In this document: in pieces, positions 46,200 to 56,451 of the stretch
How positions within the stretch are numbered: the stretch's first letter is position 1
Layout: each line of letters begins with the position of its first letter
Assembly: GCF_000485595.1 (NCBI RefSeq)
Contig: NW_014577409.1
Location: 225,905 to 286,336, forward strand
Direction of reading: 5' to 3'
DNA length: 60,432 bases
DNA from: Priapulus caudatus
Taxonomy: Eukaryota; Priapulida; Priapulimorpha; Priapulimorphida; Priapulidae
Position numbers and translations under genes: made by a program
Notes under the pieces: generated by a model
Told to the model about the DNA's origin: nothing
Databases searched by the model: none
Seen by the model: the letters and a program-made list of their open reading frames with translations, nothing else

Positions 46200-46760
46200 C
46201 CTCATCTTCCTTCACTAATTTTGAAAAGAAAATGTCAGAATTGTCTACGTGATTACGTGACAGCTACTATAAAATGTAGGGTGAAACATCAAAAATCTGT
46301 CGGTACAGGTAACAAATCTGCCGCCACTCCATACGTGTGCACTGATTCGTGCCTTTGCTTTGACGTTTTTAGAACTTCAAATGTGACAGCTGCTTTGAGC
46401 AGTGATGAAGAAGCAGATAGTATAAGATTCACTGCACATTCTGCTTCTCCATCTGATTCTACGATGGCTAGTGCTACACGTTTGCCACCACCGTCGCCAA
46501 CCACCATTGAAGAATGATGCATTACACTATCACCATGCGTCTCAACAAAAGCGTGCAAGTTTAGTAAAAGGAAAAGGGCCGACGATGATGTGTCTAGAGT
46601 TATGAATTTCCTGCAGCAGCGCCAGGAAGCCAAAAATAAGTCCCCGAGAAAAGAAAAAAGTGATATCGAAACGTATTTTTATTTAATGGGACAAACTTGC
46701 CAAAATGTGCAGCCAAAATACCAGAGAATGTTTAAAAGAAGTGTTCAATGCTTTGTGTTC
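46200..46760 (+). CDS. MADF/BESS-like accessory protein of the Harbinger element
   Basis: A plus-strand frame with CLRDYVTATIKCRVKHQKSV and GTGNKSAATPYV, reminiscent of the second half of a MADF/Myb-SANT DNA-binding domain. It continues with a Ser/Thr-rich linker, a RVMNFLQQRQEAKNK helix and SDIETYFYLMGQTCQNVQPK, which has the look of a BESS motif. Harbinger elements encode such a DNA-binding partner divergent from the transposase, as here. The frame is broken at about 46,517 by a stop and resumes in another frame, so it is probably inactive. The N-terminal part of the MADF was not found. Confidence 0.5.
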
Positions 46761-46979
46761 GGTTGAAGATGAGATTGAGATGACAACCCCGCGCTCTAAC
46801 GATAACGAGTGTCAGTACCGCTCTAACGAGTTCTGCACATTCCCTGTTCTGCACATTTTCTGGACACCCTATCCCTACCCCAGGCTCAGTGTTACACAGT
46901 AGTATACAGTCAGCCGTACACAGATGAAATTGAAGGCGCATACGTACAATAAGAAATGTGTAAAATAAACAATCGAGCA

Positions 46980-47540
46980 TTTTGAGAACCTAAATAATCG
47001 TTTTTGTAGCTTTTTATGGTATATGATGGGGAGATAGACCAGGAGACAATGTTCAGTAAATGATGAAATGTGCTTGACAGACATATATTATCTCATACTA
47101 GAAGATGTTCTTAAGGTAAAACAATTTTAAATCGGTGTACATCGATTCAGTGACTATAATTATTGCAGTGATGCCACTTTATACTTTTTTTAAGAAAATG
47201 TACTTTTTATACTTTTTCCATACTTTTGTTCATGCATAAATACTTTTAAAATGACTATTGCGAGATTTTTGCTCACAAAAACTAAATATAGCTGAATATA
47301 GTCTCACCTGACATTAAAAATACTAAGATTTTATGCAGTTATAGCATAGAAAATTGGATATGAACACATCGTAACAGCAATGCATTTTATCGTGTCGCGA
47401 CAATGCCTAATGGCAGAATTGGTAAACTTCGGAGGTATTTGTGTCGGTGATGAATTGAAAACAAGTGCGTGCCTGCACTGTGGGTATGGCAGATAAGCGG
47501 TGGCACCACAAGCTAATTCATACTTCCTGTTAATACAAAA
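46980..47540. other. AT-rich, no gene recognised
   Basis: Includes repeated tactttttata stretches near 47,180-47,230. Confidence 0.4.
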
Positions 47541-47745
47541 CTTTACATAGAATGCATTTTAAAAAGTGAATTTTTATAAAGGTATTTTCCATCAAAAAGT
47601 GCATTTTGGAAATGCATTTTCGCAAAAATATGTACTTTTCAATATGCATTTATAAAAAGTGCATTTTTATAAATGTATTTTCCATCAAAAAATGCATTTC
47701 TTAAATGCATTTTTCCTGAAAATATACTTTCCAAAATGCATCTAT
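47541..47745. repeat. Degenerate tandem repeat of aagtgcatttttataaatg units
   Basis: Variants of aaaagtgcatttttataaatg and ttccatcaaaaagtgcattt alternate several times and lead into the telomere-type repeat. Confidence 0.75.
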
Positions 47746-47752
47746 AAATCCA

Positions 47753-47781
47753 TCCCTAACCCTAACCCTAACCCTAACCCT
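47753..47781. repeat. Interstitial telomere-type repeat (CCCTAA)4
   Basis: Four perfect CCCTAA units plus a partial unit. Orientation is the same as at 12,409. Confidence 0.95.
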
Positions 47782-47799
47782 TTTTCAAATACATGTTTC

Positions 47800-49095
47800 T
47801 ACAAAGAAATGTACTTCAAAAATTCGCTTTCCTCACAGGTGACCTTAATATTGTTAATACATATACATTAAAATGTATCTTACTCATCCAAAAAACGACA
47901 ATATGCCTACCTATATAATAGGCACCTGTACGTATTAACTGTTCAAAACAAAGTTAACATTACTAATCAAAAGTATTTTGAAGAGAGCACACAAAGTCAT
48001 ATAACTATGTGTACCTATGTACCCAGAGATTACTCTGAATACTGAAGTAAGGAAGTATGGCTTGTAGAAAAGTTTATTTTATTATTCACTATTCAGATAA
48101 TCTTATTAGACTTCATGATTAAATGATGGCATTTCAATACATGTACATACTTTATATATAGACTGTGCATAATAAACTCAACAATTGATAAAGCAGATCA
48201 TAGTCAGATAATTGGCATTTATGGGCGCAAATATTTTCTATGAGGTAGATATAGGTGATCTCAATCTCGTAGGGCTTCTAGCAAAGGTTTCTCTATTGAA
48301 ATGAACCCACTTAAAACTTCTAGCGCCAGTGACAACCAAAAAATACAGGCAGAACACCTCATTAAGGAAAAATGAGGTGTTCCAACCTACAATACCATAC
48401 AAAGCTAGTACATGCATTTTGGACTGTGCCTATTAGTTTTTCTTCTCATGGAAAATTTCTCTTTCGATTTCCTTTACTCTAAAAACTATGTCTGCTCAAC
48501 TCGATAGAAATGGTCTGGTCCCAACTGTATTATACATGTAGACAGGAGTCTATCAATAGTCTTTAATATTGATAGACTCCTGATGTAGACAGAAGCTCAT
48601 GATGAAAATAGTGGGTAGAACAGTCATGGGTCCATTTTAACTTTTGCTGCGCTTGACGTAGATCTACGTCCTTTCAAAAATTACGTTGACTGCGATTGAC
48701 GTATATATGTATTTTATATACTAGGAAGTGTATCTGTCTAGCGTTTGATTACAGAACTATCTAGGTAGTCGATGCTAATTCCTACCAATCATAGATCGAC
48801 ATTGACAATTATTGATGAGGTTGAATGTCATATTTGTACAAATACGGTTTTTATTAAGGGGTGTGAATTAACATCATGTGAAAGGGCCCGGCACAGCAAG
48901 GCAACAATAATAAAACAATACAACAGTGAAAGTGCTAATCACATTTTAACACAGGTTAAGACAGGTTTTCCCTGTCTGTGTAGACAGGCCATAAGAGCTA
49001 CAACATATATGGCCCCTTAATTCACACAGGTTCTAACTGAAACTACACAGTACATTATGATAACACATAAACACGCATATCACATGTAAAACAAT
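47800..49095. other. Intergenic with small hairpins
   Basis: No gene recognised. Perfect small hairpins lie at 48,352-48,382 (gaacacctcatt stem) and 48,543-48,582 (caggagtctatcaata stem). Confidence 0.5.
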
Positions 49096-51363
49096 CTAAT
49101 CACCTTCAAATTCGTTTGGTAGGGGAATGTACGCAACTTCAATATGACCTAAGATAGAGGAATGGCAACTGAGCACAACACATCTTTTTCCAAGATCGGT
49201 AGGCTTACAAACATTGAAAGTTCCATTTGATGGTCCAATCAACACATAATCAGCAAGAGAACCACAGGTCCTGTCATGTTTGGAATAACGCCGCACATGA
49301 ATCATCTCATAGGTTACAATAACAACGTTTTCACAGCGCTGATCGCACACATTACATGCACAAAATGGCTTCAACAGGATAAATGAAAGGAGCTTGAAAA
49401 TATTTGATCCATCAAACACGAAAGAGTTTGTGCGAGTATATTTCTCCGAGTACGCATACGTGTCAAAACATCTACTGTCAAAGACCATTCGTTGAAACGT
49501 GTACGCAACACTAGCATTCACAGGCTGCCCAAGGACAATACTTATAGCTCTCTTTTCAATACACGACAGTGTGTGCAATTTCTTCGCACCTGATAATGTA
49601 GCACCATTTGATTTAATAGATTTCTTAATCAAAGGAAATCCAGAGCATAATTGCTCATACAGCCCACTGACTCGGTGCGACGTTGTCTCCTTAATAACTG
49701 TTGATGACAGCGAATATACATGACGTAGGAGAATAAATGATCTCGAAATCTGTGTTGGAACACCTCTAGTCCCTTTCACTAATTGTTTCAACTTTCTGCC
49801 CTCGTCTTCAAATATAAAGGCAGATGTCGCAGCCAATGGCCCACTTTTATGAATGTTATTGACCAAGTGTACCAAAAGGTGAATGTTGAATGAACAAGAA
49901 GTTAGGCCATACAAAGTTTGAACATCAAATACGAATTTTTTCAACATAGTATCATATCGTCCAATCTCAGCTCTGCTTATTTTAGGTTGGAGTAGGTAGT
50001 ACATAGCAGTTGCTAGAAGCATCCAGTGATTGAAGTATTTTGCCGGTAATATGCCAGCAAAAATAACGGGGGAAATAAGTAAAATGAACCGCCACTCATT
50101 TCCCTTCCAGTACTTTTTTTGCGCCAAGGAACGAGGAAGCCTTCTTATGATTGCAGGGGGCTTAACGGCAGAACAACGATTCATGATTGTCTCAGTCCGT
50201 CGCCCAATGTAATACTCGCTGTTGCATTCATCGCACCACTTACCTAACAACCCTCTCACCACACCTAGACAGACAGTATGCAAATACTCTGCCGTAAAGC
50301 CATCTATAATGTTGAAAGATGGTAGCAAAGCAAGGTCACTTGGCCCTTTGACACCCTTATATACATTATTATTTACAATGCTTAAATACGACAATGTTTT
50401 AAGGTTCTATCCTTCGTACGGTTCGGAGGTACTGGAGCTGACAAGGGATAAACCCGGCAGGTTCCGTTTCCTTTCTGGACTTGCTGTCCAGGGTGCAAAC
50501 AAAAACAGCACCCGTAGCACCCATTGAACTGATTAAAGTTCTGCAACTTGCATCGAGCAGGTGAGTCGCAGCAGCATGCAAGGTTGACCACTTTCACGCT
50601 CTTAATTTCATCGTCTATGTTTTTCCATTTAAAGCCCTCAGTCTCTAACAATTTACATTCCTGAACGAATGGTTTCAAATATAATCCATGGAATTTTGGG
50701 GCTCGCGCCCCAAACCATAGTCCTGCAAGCAATGCATATTTCTTCCTTTCGTTCATTGGTAGTTCGTTGATAGTGCATTGTATTGGCCAGATACTGAAAT
50801 TGGTCGATTTAAAAACTGGGATACCGTCTGTAGACCACAGGATGGAAATATTATCTTTGCATTTCAGGATGTTGTTTGACATGTATATTTCCGAATCTGT
50901 GATATCCGAGATATATTCTGCATCACGGTGTTCTATATTCTTTTTCAATGATTTCGTTTAACTTATGCACTTCATACAAGTTCACCAGCTGTGATGTTAT
51001 CGATAAATACAAAAAGAAATTACCACTGTCCTACAGTTTCTTTACGTCAATATGCCGACCACACTGATCACATACTGTTGGTTTTCCTGAACCCAAGTGA
51101 TAGTCACAATCTGGACAGAAATAGTGAATTGTCAAATTTCCCAATACTTTTTTGGTTTGTATTGCTTTGTAAAACAAGTACTCGGAGTGGGAAAGACAAT
51201 TCTGTCTTGGAATATGCGCATCAATCAGTTTCAGCAAATAAACTAGTGCATCAGAACTGAGATTAAATTTCAATGCAAAGCTGAGAGTCAAGAGTATACT
51301 TTCTGCACGTGTTATAGGGGCGTTTTTATAAATCAAGCGATCACTGTCGGTAATACTTGGCAC
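49096..51363 (-). pseudogene. Tnp2-like (CACTA-type) metazoan transposase, nearly complete
   Basis: Three frames in order. 51,363-51,031: AESILLTLSFALKFNLSSDA plus two CxxC pairs (FCPDCDY, CDQCG). 50,948-50,382: ISILWSTDGIPVFKSTNFSI (first Asp), WPIQCTINELPMNERKK, LLAGLWFG, DSPARCKLQNFNQFNGCYGC with a CCFCLHPG pair. 50,394-49,096: KGVKGPSDLALLPSFNIIDG, TAEYLHTVCLGVVRGLLGKW, KKYWKGNEWRFILL, FNIHLLVHLVNNIHKSGPLA and a C-terminal CVVLSCHSSILGHIEVAYIP-type tail. The frame joins at about 50,400 and 51,030 are 1-nt slips; no intron is needed. With about 730 residues and both termini visible, this is the best-preserved transposase of the window. An upstream exon may lie at 51,690-51,760 (DNDEDNGTPIDDEQ). 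Confidence 0.7.
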
Positions 51364-51405
51364 CTCCTGAAAATGTAATTGAATTAATCATCATTAAACC
51401 TAATC
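51344..51405. repeat. 62-bp direct repeat, copy 1
   Basis: gatcactgtcggtaatactt through catcattaaacc. One base differs from copy 2 at 51,907. It covers the 5' end of the Tnp2-like frame. Confidence 0.95.
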
Positions 51406-51906
51406 AAACAAGCATTGCAGGAAAAACAGGAGTGGATCTAGGATTTGGTTAAGAGATCAGATGCCAGTTAGCCATTTAGAATTCAATGGAAATTTTTTCC
51501 TTCGTAGATGAATCCACATACGAAAGCATCACGATTAACAAAAGCATGTCGAAAACTTGCTGAGAAAACTGATTTCTATTCAGACAGACAAGTGAATGAA
51601 AGAAAGCACAATGGACAATAAGTGTATGCAATATAGCTCCCTTGACTAAAAACGTATCTACACATGCTAATTTTTGTATTAATTACCTGTCCTCTATAAC
51701 TATGCTGCTCATCATCTATGGGGGTACCATTGTCCTCATCATTGTCAGATGACTGGAAAAGTAAAGTTATAGTATTTTACATATTTTTTCGCCTCTTACC
51801 GATAGGTTACGTAAGCCCCTTCTACACGGCACAGTAAAAATAGCGGTGTGAAAAAAACCCGGGTTGTAACTACATCCACAACAGTGCAGCAGGAAATTTA
51901 CAACTG
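51406..51906. other. Segment between the 62-bp repeats
   Basis: AT-rich; may hold a short upstream exon (51,690-51,760) of the Tnp2-like gene. Confidence 0.4.
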
Positions 51907-51968
51907 ATCACTGTCGGTAATACTTGGCACCTCCTGAAAACGTAATTGAATTAATCATCATTAAACCC
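51907..51968. repeat. 62-bp direct repeat, copy 2
   Basis: Second copy, fused to the 3' end of family copy E. The last codons of E are read from this repeat. Confidence 0.95.
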
Positions 51969-53694
51969 CATGTCTTCCAAGCAGCCTTCTTTCCATGTCG
52001 CAGAAATTGTGATGTCGTATCTGAACCAGTCAGTGCATGGAAAAATGGCATGGCAGTACACTTTTGCGAACCCCAGTCGTCATATACTGTGTTTACGTGG
52101 CAGTACCAAAATGTCTTCTTTGGACCAAATCCGAACCAGACATCAGCATCAGGATACAGAGAAATGCTGTGGTGATGTGTCCCAATGAGTATAATCACTA
52201 CATCCATGTCGACTGTGGTGACAAGGATCGACTTATGTCCGGCCCTGAGAGCATCCTGAACGTGAGCCACTATCGTTGTATCTGCTTCTTAATGTCCCGC
52301 TACGTCCACTTCAACTGATCTTCCTCCAAGAGATGCAACTTCGAGACCTGAGGAAATGAGGCAAATGGAAGGTTACAGAATACAGCATTTTTAAGGTGTA
52401 ATAGTTGCAATACTCATAAAGAGATTGATGACTAAATGAGAAAAGCAATAAGGTATTTTCTTACCATTGGTGATGTGTAATTCCTTCATGTGTGACAAAG
52501 TGCAGTTAGTAACCACCACATCTGTATGGAGCTGGAATAGTTCTGTCTTGTTGTTCGAGTCTCGCAAGAAGTCAGGGAAGTTGTGGTAGTTATTTTTAAA
52601 CCGGTGACTTTCCTTCTCGTCCCTGCGTCATTCAAGGAAATTGTCATGATCATTAACATTTATATAATAATATGTAATTTCTATCATATTATCTTTATAG
52701 GATATACACACATATATATTTACCTTTTCCTCTGTGTGTTCTTGTGGTTTCTTTCAAGCTGTCTTTATTGTACGAGTCAATGTCCAACCTGACCGATGTG
52801 GCGAACTGTTGGTCTATCCAGGGCAAAAACACCACTTCTGCATACTTTTGGAATGTACTGGCCTGGCTTGTTGGTAGACTGTGAACGAGTGTTGCTCCAT
52901 CTACAATCCTGGCATCAAATTTTTGCGGAGGGTCAGGAATTCTTCCAGTATCTAGACAATCCAGGAGGTCAGATTTCTTGGTGGGAAGGCGGAGATCTCC
53001 ATTATCAGACAACGATGGAGGATACAGTACATTTTCGTGTCTGAAGGAGGTATGCATATCAGCAGTGCGAACTTATGTTTAAACGGCTGAAGAGAGTGCA
53101 ATCTTGCTTCATATTTGTCAGCGACTTCTTGAGCTTGCTCTTAACTTTTCTTCCATGCTTCTTGAACAGAGGTAAGTTATTGCGCTTAATTGCCTGGTGG
53201 ATTGATATATCTCCTTTCTCTAAAACTGTCTCTTTGTACTGTTGGTATTTCTCTTTTCCAAGGTCTTTGATGTTCGAGATGGTATCGGCAACATTAGCGA
53301 AACACTCATGCGAATCCAGTGCCAGGAGCTCTGATCCTTCTTCAAGGAATGGATTGCCCATCGCCTTTATGGGTATCTACCTGCTTGGAAACCTCTCTGA
53401 AGTCCCGTTGGTGACCAACATCAGCTTCAATGTGTTTTGAGATTTTACAGCTGCTTTCATCAACATTTCCCTTAAACTCCGACACTAGTCTCGCTTGCTC
53501 AGGGCCAGCAACCATCCATCAGTTTCAGTTAACCCAACTGCTCTGCCACTGCCTTTCACAATGGCATTGTGCTGCTCATGGGCTTGGTCTAGTGGCATGC
53601 TTGAGAACTGTCTTGATGTTTTCGTGAAAGTACACCCTCGTTTCAGCTCTTCCTTGAGGTTGTTTGGGAGACTCTCCATGTCTCTGGACAGCAA
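51908..53694 (-). pseudogene. Family copy E of recurring zinc/PIN-like family, N-terminus missing
   Basis: Minus-strand blocks in family order: MESLPNNLKEELKRGCTFTK, MPLDQAHEQHNAIVKGSGRA (53,690-53,530); MGNPFLEEGSELLALDSHEC, IKRNNLPLFKKHGRK, LFSRLNISS (53,361-53,059); ENVLYPPSLSDNGDLRLPTK and RIVDGATLVHSLPTSQASTF (53,057-52,700) with VRLDIDSYNKDSLKETTRTH. After a broken stretch (52,690-52,330) comes the C-terminal domain: EADTTIVAHVQDALRAGHK, TTVDMDVVIILIG and FFHALTGSDTTSQFLRHGKK (52,310-51,990). A TAA replaces the Glu before EADT. The protein's true end was replaced by the 62-bp repeat at 51,968. It is the same subfamily as B. The zinc-binding N-terminus is absent beyond 53,700. Confidence 0.7.
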
Positions 53695-53767
53695 GCCATC
53701 TACAATAGACTACTACAATAGACTTTTTTTTAATATCATGTTTGAACAAAGGGTTGTTTATGTTTAA

Positions 53768-54098
53768 TGCTAATAGGAGAATTTCAGTATTAAATATTTA
53801 CCATATAGAATTGTTGTTACTTTCTACATACATATGATTTATCATTTACTGAAATATTGTCGGAGAAGTAGCACCCTGTTGAAATGTGATATACAGCAAG
53901 AAATAATATTGAGATAATTTAGTTTTTTGGTCGATTTAACACCTAAATCTTCAAAACGCCATTCAGTCACTCAGATAATTACCCATTAGGCACCATAATC
54001 GGATTCCCTGACCTTAAAAACATTATTTTAGACACCAATATCATTAAAATATCTCAATTAGAACCAAAGATATGAAACAAAGTAGATGCACTCGTTTT
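53768..54098. other. AT-rich, no gene recognised
   Basis: 5' flank of copy E; leads to the YY1-like pair. Confidence 0.4.
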
Positions 54099-54135
54099 CA
54101 ATGGCGGCCATTTTGAAAAATCTAATATGGCCGCC
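54099..54135. promoter_or_regulatory. Palindromic YY1-like pair
   Basis: caatggcggccattttg and tatggccgccacc in inverted array, followed by gcaccccttctaaaatt as in the copies near 33.0 and 60.3 kb. It lies about 400 bases 5' of copy E. Confidence 0.4.
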
Positions 54136-54190
54136 ACCGGAAGTTGATAGCTGCGGGCACCCCTTCTAAAATTGATCACTATGACCTACC

Positions 54191-55407
54191 CTAACCACAC
54201 AAAAAGTTTGGCGCTTTTGTTCGCCGTGTAAATATTTTGACCCTAAAGCCCCTAGCGAGATCTTCTTTGATGAAGTTTCCAGGTGGTGGTGTGATAACTC
54301 CAGATTTCATAGTGAGTAGGTGATTTGGCATGATCGGTGCTGGCTCACGTGGATTGTTTGGATGTTCAATAACAATGGGACTGCTATTTACAATTGCCGT
54401 CGCTTCATACAAAAATGTTCGGAGGGAGGATCTGTCCAACCGACCATCAGCGTGATCTAAGATGCCGTTGAGAACACTTCGAATGGTTCGAATTTGTCTC
54501 TCCCTCACTCCTTGATACCGCTTAGCTGCAACTGACGATCCCCTATCCACTGGTTCGCAGCTCATTGATGGTTAGACTTCTACCTTGGTGGGCCACTTTC
54601 TCGTTGTAATGTTTGATGATCAAGTTTGTGATGTGTCCATTTTTAGGAAGAATAATTAGATATTTAACACCATACAGAAGGCATGATCGCTTCAGACTTC
54701 CTCCGACTCTCAATATTCCTTGGTCATCTATAAACAGATCAAGCTTATACAGGCTGCTCTACTATCTGACTTTGGATGAAGTGTCATTTTTAGTTCGTCT
54801 CTGAAGTGACTCGGTCGCGAAAGCTTTGCGTTGAACCATTTGAACGATAGATTGTCGAGCATGTTGTCGGTCCTTTTCAACAGTCCATCTTTTTGGCTCC
54901 AATTTAGTAACACTGCAACGACCTTGACGGCCTTTGTCCACGACGAAAAACGTTATAATCTTTCAAGAATCAAAGTAGTCTCTGATGTCTTGGTGGTGTG
55001 TATGCGTACTGGCTTTATTTCTGGGTCATCAACTGGTAAATCTGGTGTTGTGCTGTTTCCAGTAGGAAGTTCCTTTTCCCAGAAGAAGGCTGTTCCAGTG
55101 AACCAGTTAGATGACATGATCTACCCAGCTCGCAATCCTCTAGAGGCATGATCAGCTTGATTATCTTTAGTGTCCACGTAACGCCACTGTACTTGTTCTG
55201 AGGATTCTCGTATCCTCTGAACACGATTGGAAACAAAAATGTGGAATTGCTTGGCATCGCTTTTGACGTACCCTAAGCCACCTTCGAGTCTGTCCAAAAG
55301 TATTCTATGGGCTGTTGGTATTGCAGCTCAGCAATCCATATGTTACTGATTTTGATGGAGACCACTGCTGCCTGCAGTTCTAGTCTGGGTATAGTGAAGA
55401 CTTTCAA
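54191..55407 (-). pseudogene. BEL/Pao retrotransposon: RNase H to integrase remains, catalytic core deleted
   Basis: Minus-strand order from 55,407: FTIPRLELQAAVVSIKISN and EYFWTDSKVA (BEL/Pao RNase H region). In the next frames, KQFHIFVSNRVQRI and NQADHASRGLRA follow, then an H2C2-like integrase zinc region read as ILPKNGHITNLIIKHYNEKV and AHQGRSLTINELRTSG (near 54,650-54,560). The sequence then jumps to GVRERQIRTIRSVLNGILDH and the C-terminal domain PNHLLTMKSGVITPPPGNFI. The DDE catalytic core that normally separates NELR..G from the ERQIRT helix is missing, and frames shift repeatedly. It cannot be active. gag, protease and reverse transcriptase are absent. Confidence 0.75.
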
Positions 55408-56451
55408 CTGCCAGAGCAGTGGATACAGTTCGTCAGCTGTACATGTTTTTGTTGGGAAGAATCCCATTATGTTCATTTTGATGTTACTATTGACTCCAAC
55501 TACATAGAACACGAGGGCATGAGTGGCCAGGCGTTCTCTGTCATATGATAATGGGCTCCAGTTTTCGGGTCGGATAAACCCTACTATATTTCCGCTATGT
55601 GTATCTAACACCATGTCCGATTTTATGGTCATTTCGTCGTGTAGCAATACGACAAAGCGTTGATGCTCTTCGAGATGTTTTGAAGCCTTATGTAGTTTGT
55701 TAAGGACCTCAGGCATGAAGCCATTCTCCGGGTGTACAACGTTTGTATAGTCACGGAGTGTTGAATCGCCCCGCAGTTTTAATATGCCGGTGTGGCGAAT
55801 CGCGTCATATGCAAGTTTACTTTAAGAATGAATCATTATAGCGAGCCTAATCATCATTGGGTGCCAGCGCATTCCACAATCTCGCATTTTAATTGCTTTT
55901 ACCTGTTCTTCCCAGAATAGTTTAAGTAAGAGATCCTCCACTTCTTTCTCGTTAACAACGTCTATTAAGTCCTTGTGAACGCTGCTTGTCACTTCTACAG
56001 ATTCCTCATCTAGCCTTGCTCTAAATTTGTTGATCTGTACATGTAAATCGTTCGCTTTTTTATGCGCTATTCTAACAGCGGTGGCAACTTTTTTCCTGCT
56101 CATTTGATGCAAAGGCGACTTAATGCTTGGTACAGAGCTGTCCTGGCTTCTGTCACGTTTTCGTTTTATAAGCGTAGAAATTTTTCTACACTCGTGACAA
56201 GGTCCTGAGCATTCATGCAACAGAGAACAAGATGTTGAGCGAATAGTAGATTCATGTTGCATGGGTGATGTGTTTGTTATATGTTGATAATACGTATTTC
56301 CGATGGTTGGAAGCTCAGCATAATCTTGAAGCTCAGGGTCACTTATCTCAGGACACTTATAGAGGCTTTCCAGCTTGTTTAGATAGGGAACAAGACCAAT
56401 CTTTTCGACCGATGACTGGAGGCGTGGAGCAGGTATACCTAGCACTTCCAC
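55408..56451 (-). pseudogene. P-element-like transposase, 3' truncated and fused to BEL remains
   Basis: The N-terminal block (56,451-55,822) has a helical basic segment, RIAHKKANDLHVQINKFRAR (coiled coil), DLLLKLFWEEQVKAI and GMRWHPMMIRLAIMIHS. A single TAA interrupts it, and the same frame resumes SKLAYDAIRHTGILKL, LRDYTNVVHPENGF, then VVLLHDEMTIKSDMVLDTHS (the Asp of HDEM is the likely first catalytic residue), NIVGFI, ATHALVFYVVGVNSNIKMNI and ELYPLLWQ. These are blocks of the animal P-element/THAP9-type transposase family; no THAP finger is visible. At 55,407 it passes in frame into BEL/Pao sequence, so the rest of the catalytic domain is lost. Confidence 0.7.

Noticed and set aside
48772-49020. 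82-codon plus-strand ORF with several cysteines
   Set aside because: Cysteines have no zinc-finger spacing, and it lies in the 3' flank of the Tnp2-like gene.
55307-55507. Plus-strand ORF opposite the P/BEL fusion
   Set aside because: Antisense shadow without motif.
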